Of a DNA stretch of 55,827 nt, positions 6,781 through 15,448 are shown piece after piece. Made by a program: the position numbers and the translations under genes. The notes beneath the pieces were generated by a model. It was not told where the DNA came from. It did not search any database and worked only from the letters and a program-made list of their open reading frames with translations. The DNA lies in the NCBI GenBank assembly GCA_965371225.1, contig CBDUXP010000023.1:1-55827 (forward strand). Direction: 5' to 3'. This stretch comes from CBDUXP01 sp965371225 [NCBI: uncultured bacterium] (GTDB lineage: Bacteria; Abyssobacteria; SURF-5; CBDUXP01). How positions within the stretch are numbered: position 1 is the stretch's first letter; the number at the start of each line of letters is the position of its first letter.

Positions 6781-8733
6781 CTAGAAGCGGCCGTCGCTAT
6801 GCGTGTGGCAATTCGAGCAGTTGGGTTTGCCGCTGCCCATACTCGAAACATGGCAGGTGTTGCACAGGTAGTACGAGTTCACGTTGTCCTGATTGGGCGT
6901 CTGCTTCTTTGAGAGCAGCGTGCTGATCTCGTAAAACTGCAACTGTCCGTCATCGGCGTCAATGGGCGTGGCGCCATCCGCGGCGGTGATGGTCTGTTTC
7001 ATCTGGAACAGGTTGTTGTAGACCGTAGCGGTCACCGGCTGCGGCGTATCGTCCGGGTGCGCCTGGTGGCAGGCCCAACAGGGCAGCACGTCGTCGAGTG
7101 CCCACACGCCACCCGCGTAGCCTGTCTTGAGGCTCGCTGCCGATGCCCCGGCGCCGTGGCTGTTGGTGAGCCACGAGGCATTGAGGATGTCCACGAGCGG
7201 CCCCGCGGCGTGATCAGTGACGCCGGCCGGGAAGCTGCCGTCGTGGCAGTCGAGGCAGAACTCGGTGTACGCATCCACGCCGAGGCCGGCACCGGCGAGG
7301 CCCTCGAACCAGTTTGTTCCCGGCACGCGGCCGTCGCTCGGGTCGGGGTCGGACTTCCACGGTTGCAGGCTGTTCGCTTCGTGGGGATCGTGGCAGTCGG
7401 TGCATTCGATCTTGGCGCCGCTCTGCGTCTGAGCCGTGTACTGCACGTCGTGCCGATCGTTGAGAGTGAGCCCGTACTGCGTGGTGTCGTCAGCCGTGAG
7501 AATGGCCGTCGCAAATCCGCTCTGGACATCGACAGAGGAGATGCCGCCGCTCTGATGGCAAGCGAAGCAGAAACCCTCTTCCTCCTCCACATTGGCCGGC
7601 GGGGTCGGCGCCACGTCGGCCAGCGCCAGGAGCTTGCGCTTCTCCGACCCGTGACCGCTCCCATGACAACCGGTGGTGCCCTCGCCGAAGCAGGAGAGCG
7701 CACCGACCGTGTTGTGCGACGCAGAGGCCCACGTGGTCGCCACGTCGCGCGGCACTTCAGCGTCGGTGAACGGCAGGGTGGGATTCGCCCCGTCGTACCC
7801 GTCCGCGTCGTGGCACGCGAGACAGAACGCCGTCAGCGTGGCGGCTTCGACGGGATCGGTGAGCGGATCGCCGCCGTTCAGCACCACGAGCGGCGTGCCG
7901 CTGGCGGGGTTGTCGGGATCCCTCAAGCGCACGATCCCCTGCTGATGCTGGTCCTGCAGGTGACAGGTCTCGCAGTCGGCCACGTCGAGCGGCCCCACCA
8001 GGTGGTGACTGGTGCGGGAGAATTCCGAGAGGATTTCCCGGCGGCCGGCCTGCCACGCCGGCAGCCCATCGCTGTTGTCCTGGGGCGTGTTGTGACAGTC
8101 GCTGCACGCGCCGCCCGAGCCCCAGAAGCTCTCCACGTGCGGGTGGCACAGCGTGCAGTTCAGGCCCGTGTTGTGCCCGTGGTTTCCCGCCGGATTGTTC
8201 TGATGGTTGTCCGTGTCGGTGTGGCAGACCTCGCAGGCCCCGCTGTACACGGTGTCCAGGTCTTCGTCATCATCGGCGAACGAATACAGGGACGCCCCCC
8301 CGGCGTCCGTGCCCCGGCTCAGGAAGGCCACGACCTGCACGCCGCTGTTGGGCGTTGAGATCGTGGCGTCGTTCGTGCCGTCCTGCTGTGTACCGATCAT
8401 CATGAGGTTCGGCGTGCCCGTGAGCGGGTTGTCCAAACTATCGTGCGTTTCGTGGCAGACCGTACAGCTCATCCGAAACGCGGCTTTCGTGCTGCCCGCC
8501 TTGTTCGTGTGCACGGCGGCCTTGCGCGGCGCGGTGCCCACCAGCGGGTCGTGGCACGCCTGGCAGACGTTCTCGATGACCGGATCGGTGAGCAACTGCT
8601 GCCCACCGGACCCGTGCAACTTGTGGCAATAGTCGCAGTTGTGGTTCGGGTTCAGCGCCGCCGCCGGCGCCGAGGCCCAGCACCACGCGAGCGCCGCCGC
8701 GAGGGCAAGCACGCGGAAGAGACGCCGAGTCAT
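6781..8733 (-). CDS. Large periplasmic/extracellular multiheme cytochrome c (14 CXXCH + CX7CH)
   Basis: A 650-residue secreted protein; the signal peptide ends near APAAA. I count fourteen canonical CXXCH sites, from CDYCH near residue 33 to CSNCH just before the C-terminus. An atypical CFGEGTTGCH (CX7CH, nt 7663-7692) sits between the eighth and ninth sites and is followed by GSGH, so up to fifteen hemes are possible. Long loops rich in Asp, Gly and Thr separate the sites, as in outer-surface cytochromes. The start is ATG at 8733, overlapping the stop of the upstream NHL lipoprotein gene as ATGA, so the two are translationally coupled. It is last gene of the conduit operon. Function is inferred: electron storage or transfer at or beyond the outer membrane. 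Confidence 0.85.
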   Translation of the reverse strand: MTRRLFRVLALAAALAWCWASAPAAALNPNHNCDYCHKLHGSGGQQLLTDPVIENVCQACHDPLVGTAPRKAAVHTNKAGSTKAAFRMSCTVCHETHDSLDNPLTGTPNLMMIGTQQDGTNDATISTPNSGVQVVAFLSRGTDAGGASLYSFADDDEDLDTVYSGACEVCHTDTDNHQNNPAGNHGHNTGLNCTLCHPHVESFWGSGGACSDCHNTPQDNSDGLPAWQAGRREILSEFSRTSHHLVGPLDVADCETCHLQDQHQQGIVRLRDPDNPASGTPLVVLNGGDPLTDPVEAATLTAFCLACHDADGYDGANPTLPFTDAEVPRDVATTWASASHNTVGALSCFGEGTTGCHGSGHGSEKRKLLALADVAPTPPANVEEEEGFCFACHQSGGISSVDVQSGFATAILTADDTTQYGLTLNDRHDVQYTAQTQSGAKIECTDCHDPHEANSLQPWKSDPDPSDGRVPGTNWFEGLAGAGLGVDAYTEFCLDCHDGSFPAGVTDHAAGPLVDILNASWLTNSHGAGASAASLKTGYAGGVWALDDVLPCWACHQAHPDDTPQPVTATVYNNLFQMKQTITAADGATPIDADDGQLQFYEISTLLSKKQTPNQDNVNSYYLCNTCHVSSMGSGKPNCSNCHTHSDGRF

Positions 8734-9776
8734 GGCAAGACGCCCCCTTCCGCGAACAGCTCGATGCGGCCGGCGCGGTTGTTCGTGACGAAGACGTCTC
8801 CCGACCCGCTGTCCAGAACCACGTCGAGCGGGAAATCGAGTTGCCCCGGGCCGGCCCCATAGGTGCCCAAGGTCGCGAGACCGTTCCCGGTCACGCCGTC
8901 GTAGACCAGCACCTCGCCGGAGACACATTCCACGACGAACAGATGCCTGGCGGCGTCGACCGCAAGCCCCTGGGGCCGGGCGAAGCGACGTCCGAGCATC
9001 CCCGCTCTGCCGGTGATCGTGCGCTGGAGTTCTCCGGTATAGGCGAAGACCTGGATGCGCGGCGCAATGGACAAGTCGTCGTCGCCGTAGTCGCTGACGT
9101 ACACCTCCTGGTGCAGTGCATCCACCGCAATGCCCGTCGGTGCGGCGAGCTGCGCGGGATCGGGCCCTACCGCGGGAATCGTGCGCAGCAATAGTCCTGC
9201 ACTCGAGTAGACCTTCACCGCCCGCCGGCGCGCGTCCACGACGAAGACGAACTCGCGCCGCGGGTCCACCGCGATGTCCGTCGGCTGCCAGGTGAAGTCA
9301 TCAGCCGCGCCCAGGTTGTGCTGCCACCGGCCGAACTTGTCGTAGACCTCGACGCGCTTCGTGGTCTGGTTCCCCACGAAGATCCGGCCGCCCCCGCCCT
9401 TCAGGTACGCGACCCCCGCGGGCTGGCCCGGAATAGCGAATGCCCCGAGGACCGTCAGCTTTCGGGCATCCACGGTCAGAATCATCTGCAGCTCGCTGTC
9501 GGACACGAGCAGATCACCCGTGTGCGTCTGCGTCAGGCGGACCGGGGCCTGCACCTCAGGGGGCGGGGGCTGCGACTTCTTCGCCGGGGCAGCCGAGGCG
9601 CCCCCGATGCAGCCGACAAGCGCGCCGAGCACGGCGGCCCCGCACACCAAGCGCCGCGGGATCCAACAACAGGTGCGCACCGTCCCCCGCGTAAACGGCA
9701 TGGCCGATTCGTGGGGGCTAGGCCTCGACGGCCTCAGGCCGAGGCGCGTGCCCACGTCTGGGCTAGCTCTGCGCAT
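8730..9776 (-). CDS. NHL-repeat beta-propeller lipoprotein (third of three)
   Basis: About 348 residues with repeated NHL-type blades (for example PTDIAVD, PTGIAVD, PQGLAVD and PLDVVLD followed by VFVTNN-like strands), predicting a five- or six-bladed propeller. A lipobox GALVGC places the acylated cysteine near residue 56. ATG at 9776 is chosen for its AAGGAG box, but it gives an unusually long charged segment before the lipobox. ATG at 9701 would give a normal lipoprotein signal but lacks a ribosome binding site. It is coupled by ATGA to the 14-heme cytochrome. NHL propellers usually serve as protein-interaction platforms, so it probably docks or assembles that cytochrome. Confidence 0.8.
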   Translation of the reverse strand: MRRASPDVGTRLGLRPSRPSPHESAMPFTRGTVRTCCWIPRRLVCGAAVLGALVGCIGGASAAPAKKSQPPPPEVQAPVRLTQTHTGDLLVSDSELQMILTVDARKLTVLGAFAIPGQPAGVAYLKGGGGRIFVGNQTTKRVEVYDKFGRWQHNLGAADDFTWQPTDIAVDPRREFVFVVDARRRAVKVYSSAGLLLRTIPAVGPDPAQLAAPTGIAVDALHQEVYVSDYGDDDLSIAPRIQVFAYTGELQRTITGRAGMLGRRFARPQGLAVDAARHLFVVECVSGEVLVYDGVTGNGLATLGTYGAGPGQLDFPLDVVLDSGSGDVFVTNNRAGRIELFAEGGVLP

Positions 9777-9962
9777 GGTCCCAGCTCCTTGGGCTGCTGG
9801 AGCGGAGCGCGGTCGGGAGAATCCGCCCACAGCGCAGATTCAGTTATTCTGGTCCTCTTATCTTAATTATACCTCAGGCAAGGCCTGGTCCGCCAGAGCC
9901 CGACTCCTGTCTGGGGGAAGGCTCCTGTCACCTGTGCTCTCGCAGAAACAGCCATGCGACGG
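9777..9962 (-). promoter_or_regulatory. Intergenic region with possible internal promoter
   Basis: The largest gap inside the conduit cluster after the first gene. On the minus strand it contains a perfect TATAAT (9871-9866) in an AT-rich patch followed by AAGATAAGAGGA; no convincing -35 box is visible. It may give the NHL/14-heme pair its own transcript. No gene is seen here. Confidence 0.4.
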
Positions 9963-11699
9963 CTACCCACCAGCCAATGTTCCGACGTAGTCCGAGGCGG
10001 TGTGGTTGCGGTTGTGGCACCGGAGCGAGCAATTGCCCGTGTAGAGGCCGGTGCTTACCCACTCGCGCACCCCATCCCGATCCGGTTCCACAATGTCCGC
10101 GGCGAAGTTGATCAGGCGCGCGTTGTTGGTGGGGGTTCCTTGGGCGGCGGTGATCCCATGCGGATCGTGGCAGGTGAGGCACCCCGTGCGGCCCAGATGG
10201 CGGCTGTGCGCCCCGAAACTTTCATCCGCCAGGATGCTATTGCGGTCGTGGCACTTATAACAGAGGGCGTAGGCCGCGGCCGTCTCGCCGACATTCCCCA
10301 GCGGCCGGTCCAGCCGCCGTTCCAGCAGCGGGTCGTAGACGGATCCGTGCGTGCCGTCCGGACCCGCCCCCCCCGCGCTCTGGCTCGTATCGCTCCCGTG
10401 GCAGTCGGTGCAGCCGATGACGCTGCTCGTGGTGTAGGGCGGCAGCAGGCTCGGCACGTTCGCGCTCACGCCGGGCCCGAGCACCGGGTGGAACGAGATG
10501 CTGCCCGTACTGAACTCCAGCCGCACGTTGTCCTGCACGATCACGCGCGGCGAATGGGGACCGGGTTTGTTCGTGCTATCCGCATGACACTTGAAACACA
10601 CCTCGTAGGTGAAAGCCACTTGGGCTACCAGAGCCCCCCCACTGTTCACCCCGTTCACCCCGTCGAGAGCGCCCGGGGCATTCGGCGGTGTGCTCGGCGC
10701 GGTGCGTGCGGCGTGCGGGTTGTGGCAATCGACGCATTCCGCGTGCCGCGGCATGGTGGACAGGGATTCCAGCGGTTGGTGCACGCCAGTGGTGTCCACC
10801 ACCGGATGGCGTTCCGCTTTCAAGAAGTCGGCGGCCACATTCGCCACAGCCACGTTGCCGTTGTGGCAGGGGAGGCAGTTATCCTCCTCCGCCGCGGCGT
10901 GCAGCAGCACCGCTTGGCTGGGGGCCGAATGGGGTTGGTGGCAGCTCTCGCACGCGTTGTCCTGCACGTTCAGCTCATCGGTCGTGGGCCACGGATCCGT
11001 CCCCTGGTCATTCCATGTGGCCGTGGATAGCTTGTGCGAAGAAAAGTCCCAGCCCGCGCGATTGTGGCATTCCAGGCAGAGGGCCGACTGCGTATTCGCC
11101 ATGACGAGGAACTTGCCAAACCGGTTATCGTGCGGATCGTGGCAAGAGCGGCATTGCACCTGACCCGTCGCGTCCAGTTTTACGTCGCCGGCGAGGGTGC
11201 TCGGATGCTTGAGCTGCCCGTCATCCATATAGAGAATCCCGTCGAACGCGAACGAGATCGGATGGTCGTCCCGCAGGTCCGTGCCGATGAGGCCGGGCCC
11301 CGCGGGCATGAACTCCTGTCCCGGTTGCATGACGATGTCGGTGCCGCGGCTGAGCACCGCCCCCAGCGCAATGGTTCCGTCGTGGCAACTGAGGCAGAGT
11401 TTCGACGAGCCCGTGGGCTGGCCCACGGCCGCGTCCAGCGTCAGACTGTCGTAGGGCAGATACGTTTGCCCCGAGCTGGCCCGGTTCCACAGGGGTGCCG
11501 CGGACGACGCGCGGTGCGGCGTGTGGCAGAAGATGCACGTCGCCTGCTCCGACTCCGCGCGGACCACGTTCCCGGAACCGGCCGAGAGGTTGTGCTTGCT
11601 GTCCACCACCGACGCGGCCACGCCGGGCTTCGGGACCAGGCCCAGCGCCAGCAGCCCCAGCATTGCGGCCGAGAGCGCGGCGTTCCAGGGGTGCCTCAT
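9963..11699 (-). CDS. Multiheme cytochrome c (11 CXXCH + one CX3CH)
   Basis: A 578-residue secreted protein with a signal peptide ending near GVAA. Eleven canonical CXXCH sites are followed by a C-terminal CSLRCH (CX3CH, nt 10014-10031). Several sites are in CHDPH, CHTPH or CHNPH contexts typical of doubled-CXXCH cytochromes. The first 200 residues (CIFCHTPH, APLWN, LCLSCHDGTIALG, DDHPISF, CRSCHDPHDN, CLECH) align with the whole of the tetraheme cytochrome at 16694-17389, so this looks like a tetraheme module with an eight-heme extension. ATG at 11699 overlaps the stop of the second NHL gene (ATGA). It is probably part of the trans-outer-membrane or extracellular electron path. Confidence 0.86.
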   Translation of the reverse strand: MRHPWNAALSAAMLGLLALGLVPKPGVAASVVDSKHNLSAGSGNVVRAESEQATCIFCHTPHRASSAAPLWNRASSGQTYLPYDSLTLDAAVGQPTGSSKLCLSCHDGTIALGAVLSRGTDIVMQPGQEFMPAGPGLIGTDLRDDHPISFAFDGILYMDDGQLKHPSTLAGDVKLDATGQVQCRSCHDPHDNRFGKFLVMANTQSALCLECHNRAGWDFSSHKLSTATWNDQGTDPWPTTDELNVQDNACESCHQPHSAPSQAVLLHAAAEEDNCLPCHNGNVAVANVAADFLKAERHPVVDTTGVHQPLESLSTMPRHAECVDCHNPHAARTAPSTPPNAPGALDGVNGVNSGGALVAQVAFTYEVCFKCHADSTNKPGPHSPRVIVQDNVRLEFSTGSISFHPVLGPGVSANVPSLLPPYTTSSVIGCTDCHGSDTSQSAGGAGPDGTHGSVYDPLLERRLDRPLGNVGETAAAYALCYKCHDRNSILADESFGAHSRHLGRTGCLTCHDPHGITAAQGTPTNNARLINFAADIVEPDRDGVREWVSTGLYTGNCSLRCHNRNHTASDYVGTLAGG

Positions 11700-12751
11700 G
11701 ACGCGGGGTTCGGGAGGCGCGTGAACACTTGCACCCGTCGGTTGTATGAGTCTGCGACATAAATGCGCCCGTCGTCGTCGATGGCGATGCCCGTGGGCAA
11801 CCAGAACTGGCCCGCGCGCCGGCCGCTCTCGCCGAACCACATGAGCAACTGCCCCTGCGCATCGAAGAGTTGCACCACGCCGAAGAGTCCGTCGACTACG
11901 TAGACCGCCCCATCGGCGTCCACCGCCACCCCTTTGGGCTTGGCGAGATCGCCCGTGCCATCACCCGGTTGGCCGAAACTGTGCAGGGGACGGCCGTCAG
12001 GCGTCAGGCGCTGGATACGGAAGTTCATCGCATCAGTAACGAGCAGATTGCCGTCGGGCATCACCGTCAGGTGCGTCGGAAAGTTGAACTCGCCGGGAGC
12101 CGCGCCCCGCTGGCCGAACTCTCCCTGGTACCGCCCGTCCAGGGTGCCGTGCAGCACGCGATGCCGCGGGGCATCGAGCACGTACAGCCGGTCCCGCGCT
12201 TCGTCCACGGCCACGGCCACGGGCCGCTCCAGGCCGGGCCAGTCCAGCGCCACCGCCGAACGCCAGGGGGGCGCCACGCGGTAGAGGATCCCGAGCGCGT
12301 CCGCCACGAACAGCACCCCGTCCCGCGTGGCCGCGACGCCAATGGGCGCGCGCCAGGGCCGTTGCGCGTTCGCCGCCAGCGCGGTGAACCGTCTCCGCCC
12401 ACGGTCGTACACCAGGACCCGCGGCCGGCCGGCATCAGTGAGGTACACCACGTCGCCTACGACGGTGATCCCCTGCGGCCGGTTCAGCGCATCGTCGGCG
12501 CCCCCAAAGACCAGCCGGCGCGCACGCCGCCAGAACCCGGTCCGCAGGCGCAGGTCGCGCGGGACGGTGAACGCCGTCTCCCATGTGATGCGCGCGGCGG
12601 CCGGCGGCGGAGGCCAAGCCAACGCGGCGCGTTCTTCCGGGTTCGGGAGCGGGGTGTGCGGCGCGCCCGCACAACCGCCGACTCCGGCCACCAGTGCGGC
12701 GGCCAGCAGGGAGGCCCCGACCCTCAGTGGGGCCCGGCGGTTCAGAACCAT
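11696..12751 (-). CDS. NHL-repeat beta-propeller lipoprotein (second of three)
   Basis: A 351-residue protein with lipobox VAGVGGC (acylated Cys27) and successive NHL blades (PQGITVV, PIGVAAT, PVAVAVD, PTHLTVM, PKGVAVD, PTGIAID), each followed by a V-Y/L-V-x-D strand. A complete six-bladed propeller is predicted. ATG at 12751 lies ten bases inside the end of the barrel gene, and its stop overlaps the start of the 12-site cytochrome, so barrel, propeller and cytochrome are translated as a coupled series. A scaffold role between barrel and cytochrome is inferred. Confidence 0.86.
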   Translation of the reverse strand: MVLNRRAPLRVGASLLAAALVAGVGGCAGAPHTPLPNPEERAALAWPPPPAAARITWETAFTVPRDLRLRTGFWRRARRLVFGGADDALNRPQGITVVGDVVYLTDAGRPRVLVYDRGRRRFTALAANAQRPWRAPIGVAATRDGVLFVADALGILYRVAPPWRSAVALDWPGLERPVAVAVDEARDRLYVLDAPRHRVLHGTLDGRYQGEFGQRGAAPGEFNFPTHLTVMPDGNLLVTDAMNFRIQRLTPDGRPLHSFGQPGDGTGDLAKPKGVAVDADGAVYVVDGLFGVVQLFDAQGQLLMWFGESGRRAGQFWLPTGIAIDDDGRIYVADSYNRRVQVFTRLPNPAS

Positions 12752-14718
12752 CGGCGCACGCTCACGGACACGGCCTGCCGTTCCTGCTTCTGTCCCGCGG
12801 TGTCCTCCCGCAGCGCATGCACGAAGGACAGCCGGGCCTGCACCTGGCGATAACTCCACACGAACTTGAGCCGGACCCCCCGTTCATCCGTATCCGGCGA
12901 GAACTTGCGCCCGTCCTCCGTCCGGAGCCACGCATCCACTTCCCCCTGCAGCCTCCCGTAGAGGCGGCCCCGGACGCCGCCGCGGAGTTGGATGGCGGTG
13001 ATGTCCTCGTCGCCCACCTCGTGTTCGGTGCGCGTCCAGGCGGCATTGCCGAAGGCCTGCCAAGCCTGATTCAGTGCGGCGGTATAGGCCAGTCGCGCAT
13101 GCTGGCGATCGTACGCCGTGAGGCCGCTGTCAAAGCGTTCGAGTTCCCCCGTGAGGGTCAGGTCCCGCGCGCTGATCTCCGCGCCCACCACCGAGTCCTC
13201 CCGATCCTGAATGCGCGAGAGCGCCTCCCCCCGCGTGACCTCCGTGTCGGTCATGTCATGGGCGCCGTACAGCGTCAACCAGTTCCACAGCGAGACGCGT
13301 GCGTTCACCCCCAGCGACAGCGCCTCGTATGCCAGCTCGCGCGACACGAGAAACTGGTAATCCATCAGGATGGTCCCGGTGGAGGGAATTCCCCCCGCGC
13401 CCAGCCGCACCACTTCGAGCAGCAGCCCGCGCGGAAGCAGCAAGTAGTCCAGCCCTTCCACATACGTGATCACGCCGGTGGTATCCGTGACGACCACACT
13501 GCCGGCCACCACGTTCGGATTGTTCAGGAGGATGGGCCCGCCGCCGAAGGTGTGCGACTCGTCGGCCACGAGCTGGGTCGTGCCAGTCGATTCCTCCTCC
13601 GTCTGCGCGAGGGTTCCATGCAGCCCCACCTGGAGCACGCCCCCTGGGATCTGCTTTCGATAATTGAAGGTGAGCCCTTCGCGGTAGGTCCGGTGCTCGG
13701 TCAGATCCGACGCCGCATCCACGACCTCCACCTGCGCGACCGAAGTCAAGCTGTCGTACAGCCGATGCTGTAGGGCGCCGCGTCCGCTCCAGGTCTCCAG
13801 GGTGTCCGCCTCGAAATCAACGGAACCGTAGTTGACGCCCCCCTGGACGCTCCATCGGTCCGTCAGCGCGATCGTGGCTTCTTCGCGCACCAGGATCTCC
13901 TCGCGCGTGAAGCTCCCGCCCTGGTCGCCGTAGCGGACGTAGTTGGACCACGCGTGCTGGTTGGCGTCGCCGAACGTCGCCTGGTTGCGCAACTCGGCGC
14001 GCAGCAGGTCCGTGTCGCGGTCGCGGAAGTGATCCTGCCGGTCCTCGTATCCCACCAGCAGATTGGTAGTCAGTCGCTCGCCGCGATTGGACGTGGTCAG
14101 CCGCAGGTCGAGGTCTTCCTCATCGTCCGGCGCCGCCCCACGGCCCTCGATGGTGGTGCGCGACGCGACGATGCTGGTGGGCCAATCGGGAATGCGGAAC
14201 AGGGCGTCCAGGCCGTACGCATTTCGATCCACCTCAAACCCGCCGAGGGTATCCAGATCCACCTCCTGCACCTGCCGCCGGAAAAACGCGTGCGTCACGA
14301 CGGGTTTCTGCTTGAGCAGGGTTACGTCCGCCAAGATGGTGTCCGCGAAGAAATCGCGGTCCTCGCTGACCGCCACGCTGGAGGGGCTGAAGTCCCGATT
14401 CCCCTGCTTTGCGCGCGCCTCGATGCTGAAGTGGATATCCGCCAGGTACGGATGATAGATGTACGAGCGGGTGTCGATCCGCACGGTTTCGGAAAACTCC
14501 ATGCGGTCCTCGGACCGATCGAGCGACCCGGTGCCGGCGATGCGTTCTTCTTCCTCATCCTCGTACTCGAATTCGATCCACCCCCCCACGTCGCGCAGGG
14601 CAAAGGGCTGCACGGGCAGGTCCACCTCGCGGCCCTGGGCCCCCGCCGGCAGGGGCCGCCAGCCCCACACGAGACCGGCCAGGACTGCGACGACCAATCG
14701 CTGCACCGCGCGCGACAA
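12742..14718 (-). CDS. Outer-membrane beta-barrel (porin-like) protein of the conduit
   Basis: A 658-residue protein with a signal sequence (ending PAGAQ), many alternating amphipathic strands and a C-terminal RRWF, the terminal aromatic expected for BAM-inserted outer-membrane barrels. Its length and strand number suggest more than 20 strands, comparable with MtrB- or Omb-type barrels that sheath cytochromes. I do not see the N-terminal CxxC of MtrB, so this may be a separate family. The start is TTG at 14718, supported by GGAGGT seven bases upstream; an ATG at 14725 is in another frame. It sits between the pentaheme lipoprotein and an NHL lipoprotein, which implies a barrel that lets cytochrome hemes span the outer membrane. 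Confidence 0.75.
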   Translation of the reverse strand: MSRAVQRLVVAVLAGLVWGWRPLPAGAQGREVDLPVQPFALRDVGGWIEFEYEDEEEERIAGTGSLDRSEDRMEFSETVRIDTRSYIYHPYLADIHFSIEARAKQGNRDFSPSSVAVSEDRDFFADTILADVTLLKQKPVVTHAFFRRQVQEVDLDTLGGFEVDRNAYGLDALFRIPDWPTSIVASRTTIEGRGAAPDDEEDLDLRLTTSNRGERLTTNLLVGYEDRQDHFRDRDTDLLRAELRNQATFGDANQHAWSNYVRYGDQGGSFTREEILVREEATIALTDRWSVQGGVNYGSVDFEADTLETWSGRGALQHRLYDSLTSVAQVEVVDAASDLTEHRTYREGLTFNYRKQIPGGVLQVGLHGTLAQTEEESTGTTQLVADESHTFGGGPILLNNPNVVAGSVVVTDTTGVITYVEGLDYLLLPRGLLLEVVRLGAGGIPSTGTILMDYQFLVSRELAYEALSLGVNARVSLWNWLTLYGAHDMTDTEVTRGEALSRIQDREDSVVGAEISARDLTLTGELERFDSGLTAYDRQHARLAYTAALNQAWQAFGNAAWTRTEHEVGDEDITAIQLRGGVRGRLYGRLQGEVDAWLRTEDGRKFSPDTDERGVRLKFVWSYRQVQARLSFVHALREDTAGQKQERQAVSVSVRRWF

Positions 14719-14744
14719 AGTGCATACCTCCGACCTCTCCCGCG

Positions 14745-15440
14745 CTACATCAGGAATCGGGACGTGCCCTGGTGCGGGTCATGGCACGTCGTACAGTCTT
14801 CGTCTTCCAGTTCCTCCATGGACGGATGGTCCGCATTAGCGTCCAAGCGCAGCGCATCGTGGCAGCGGAGGCACAACACGCGCGCCTGGGCGGTCCGCAA
14901 GAGCCGCGGGTACTTGGAGCTATGTTGATCGTGGCAGAACGTGCACGCCCCCGCGGCCACTGGCCCGTGCAGCCATAGGCCCGCCGCCGCCGCGGCCTCC
15001 CGGCCGTACTCCTCGTGGCACGTTACGCACAGCTCCCCGACCGGCTTCACGAGCAGTCCTTGCCCGCCGCTGACGCCCTGTTGCAACGAGAACTGCGGGA
15101 GACCCCGCCGGCGCGAATTGTCCGTGAAGGGGTGGCAGGTCATACACGCCTTATCCGCGTACGGCGCATGCACGGAAACGGGCGGGGGGGGCGGCGCCCG
15201 GGCGGCCCGCCGCCGGTCCGCCCGTATTGCAGCCACGCGCGCGGCCCGGTCCCCTTCCGCGGGCGTCTCCTCCTCATCGATCGGGGGCGCGTTCGGGTCC
15301 GGCACGCCGTCGAACCAGAAACTCAGCGCCCGGTACCGTCGCTCCGTGGAACAGCCCAGGATGCCGGTCAGGACCAGCAGCAGGACGGCCGTCTGGCGCC
15401 ACGAGGCGGCGAGGGCCGAGGGTGGACGGCGCGGGTACAC
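14745..15440 (-). CDS. Pentaheme cytochrome c lipoprotein
   Basis: A 231-residue protein with lipobox LTGILGC (acylated Cys30), a proline- and charge-rich linker to about residue 90, then five CXXCH sites: CMTCH, CVTCH, CTFCH, CLRCH and CTTCH. The start is GTG at 15440, eight bases after the first NHL gene; a GGAGGAG lies slightly far upstream. Its position directly before the barrel gene matches the periplasmic or surface lipoprotein cytochromes of known porin-cytochrome conduits, so it is a good candidate for the heme wire inserted into, or docking on, the barrel. With five hemes it would be shorter than MtrA-type decahemes, so a second cytochrome would be needed to span the membrane. Confidence 0.84.
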   Translation of the reverse strand: MYPRRPPSALAASWRQTAVLLLVLTGILGCSTERRYRALSFWFDGVPDPNAPPIDEEETPAEGDRAARVAAIRADRRRAARAPPPPPVSVHAPYADKACMTCHPFTDNSRRRGLPQFSLQQGVSGGQGLLVKPVGELCVTCHEEYGREAAAAAGLWLHGPVAAGACTFCHDQHSSKYPRLLRTAQARVLCLRCHDALRLDANADHPSMEELEDEDCTTCHDPHQGTSRFLM

Positions 15441-15448
15441 CGACCCCC

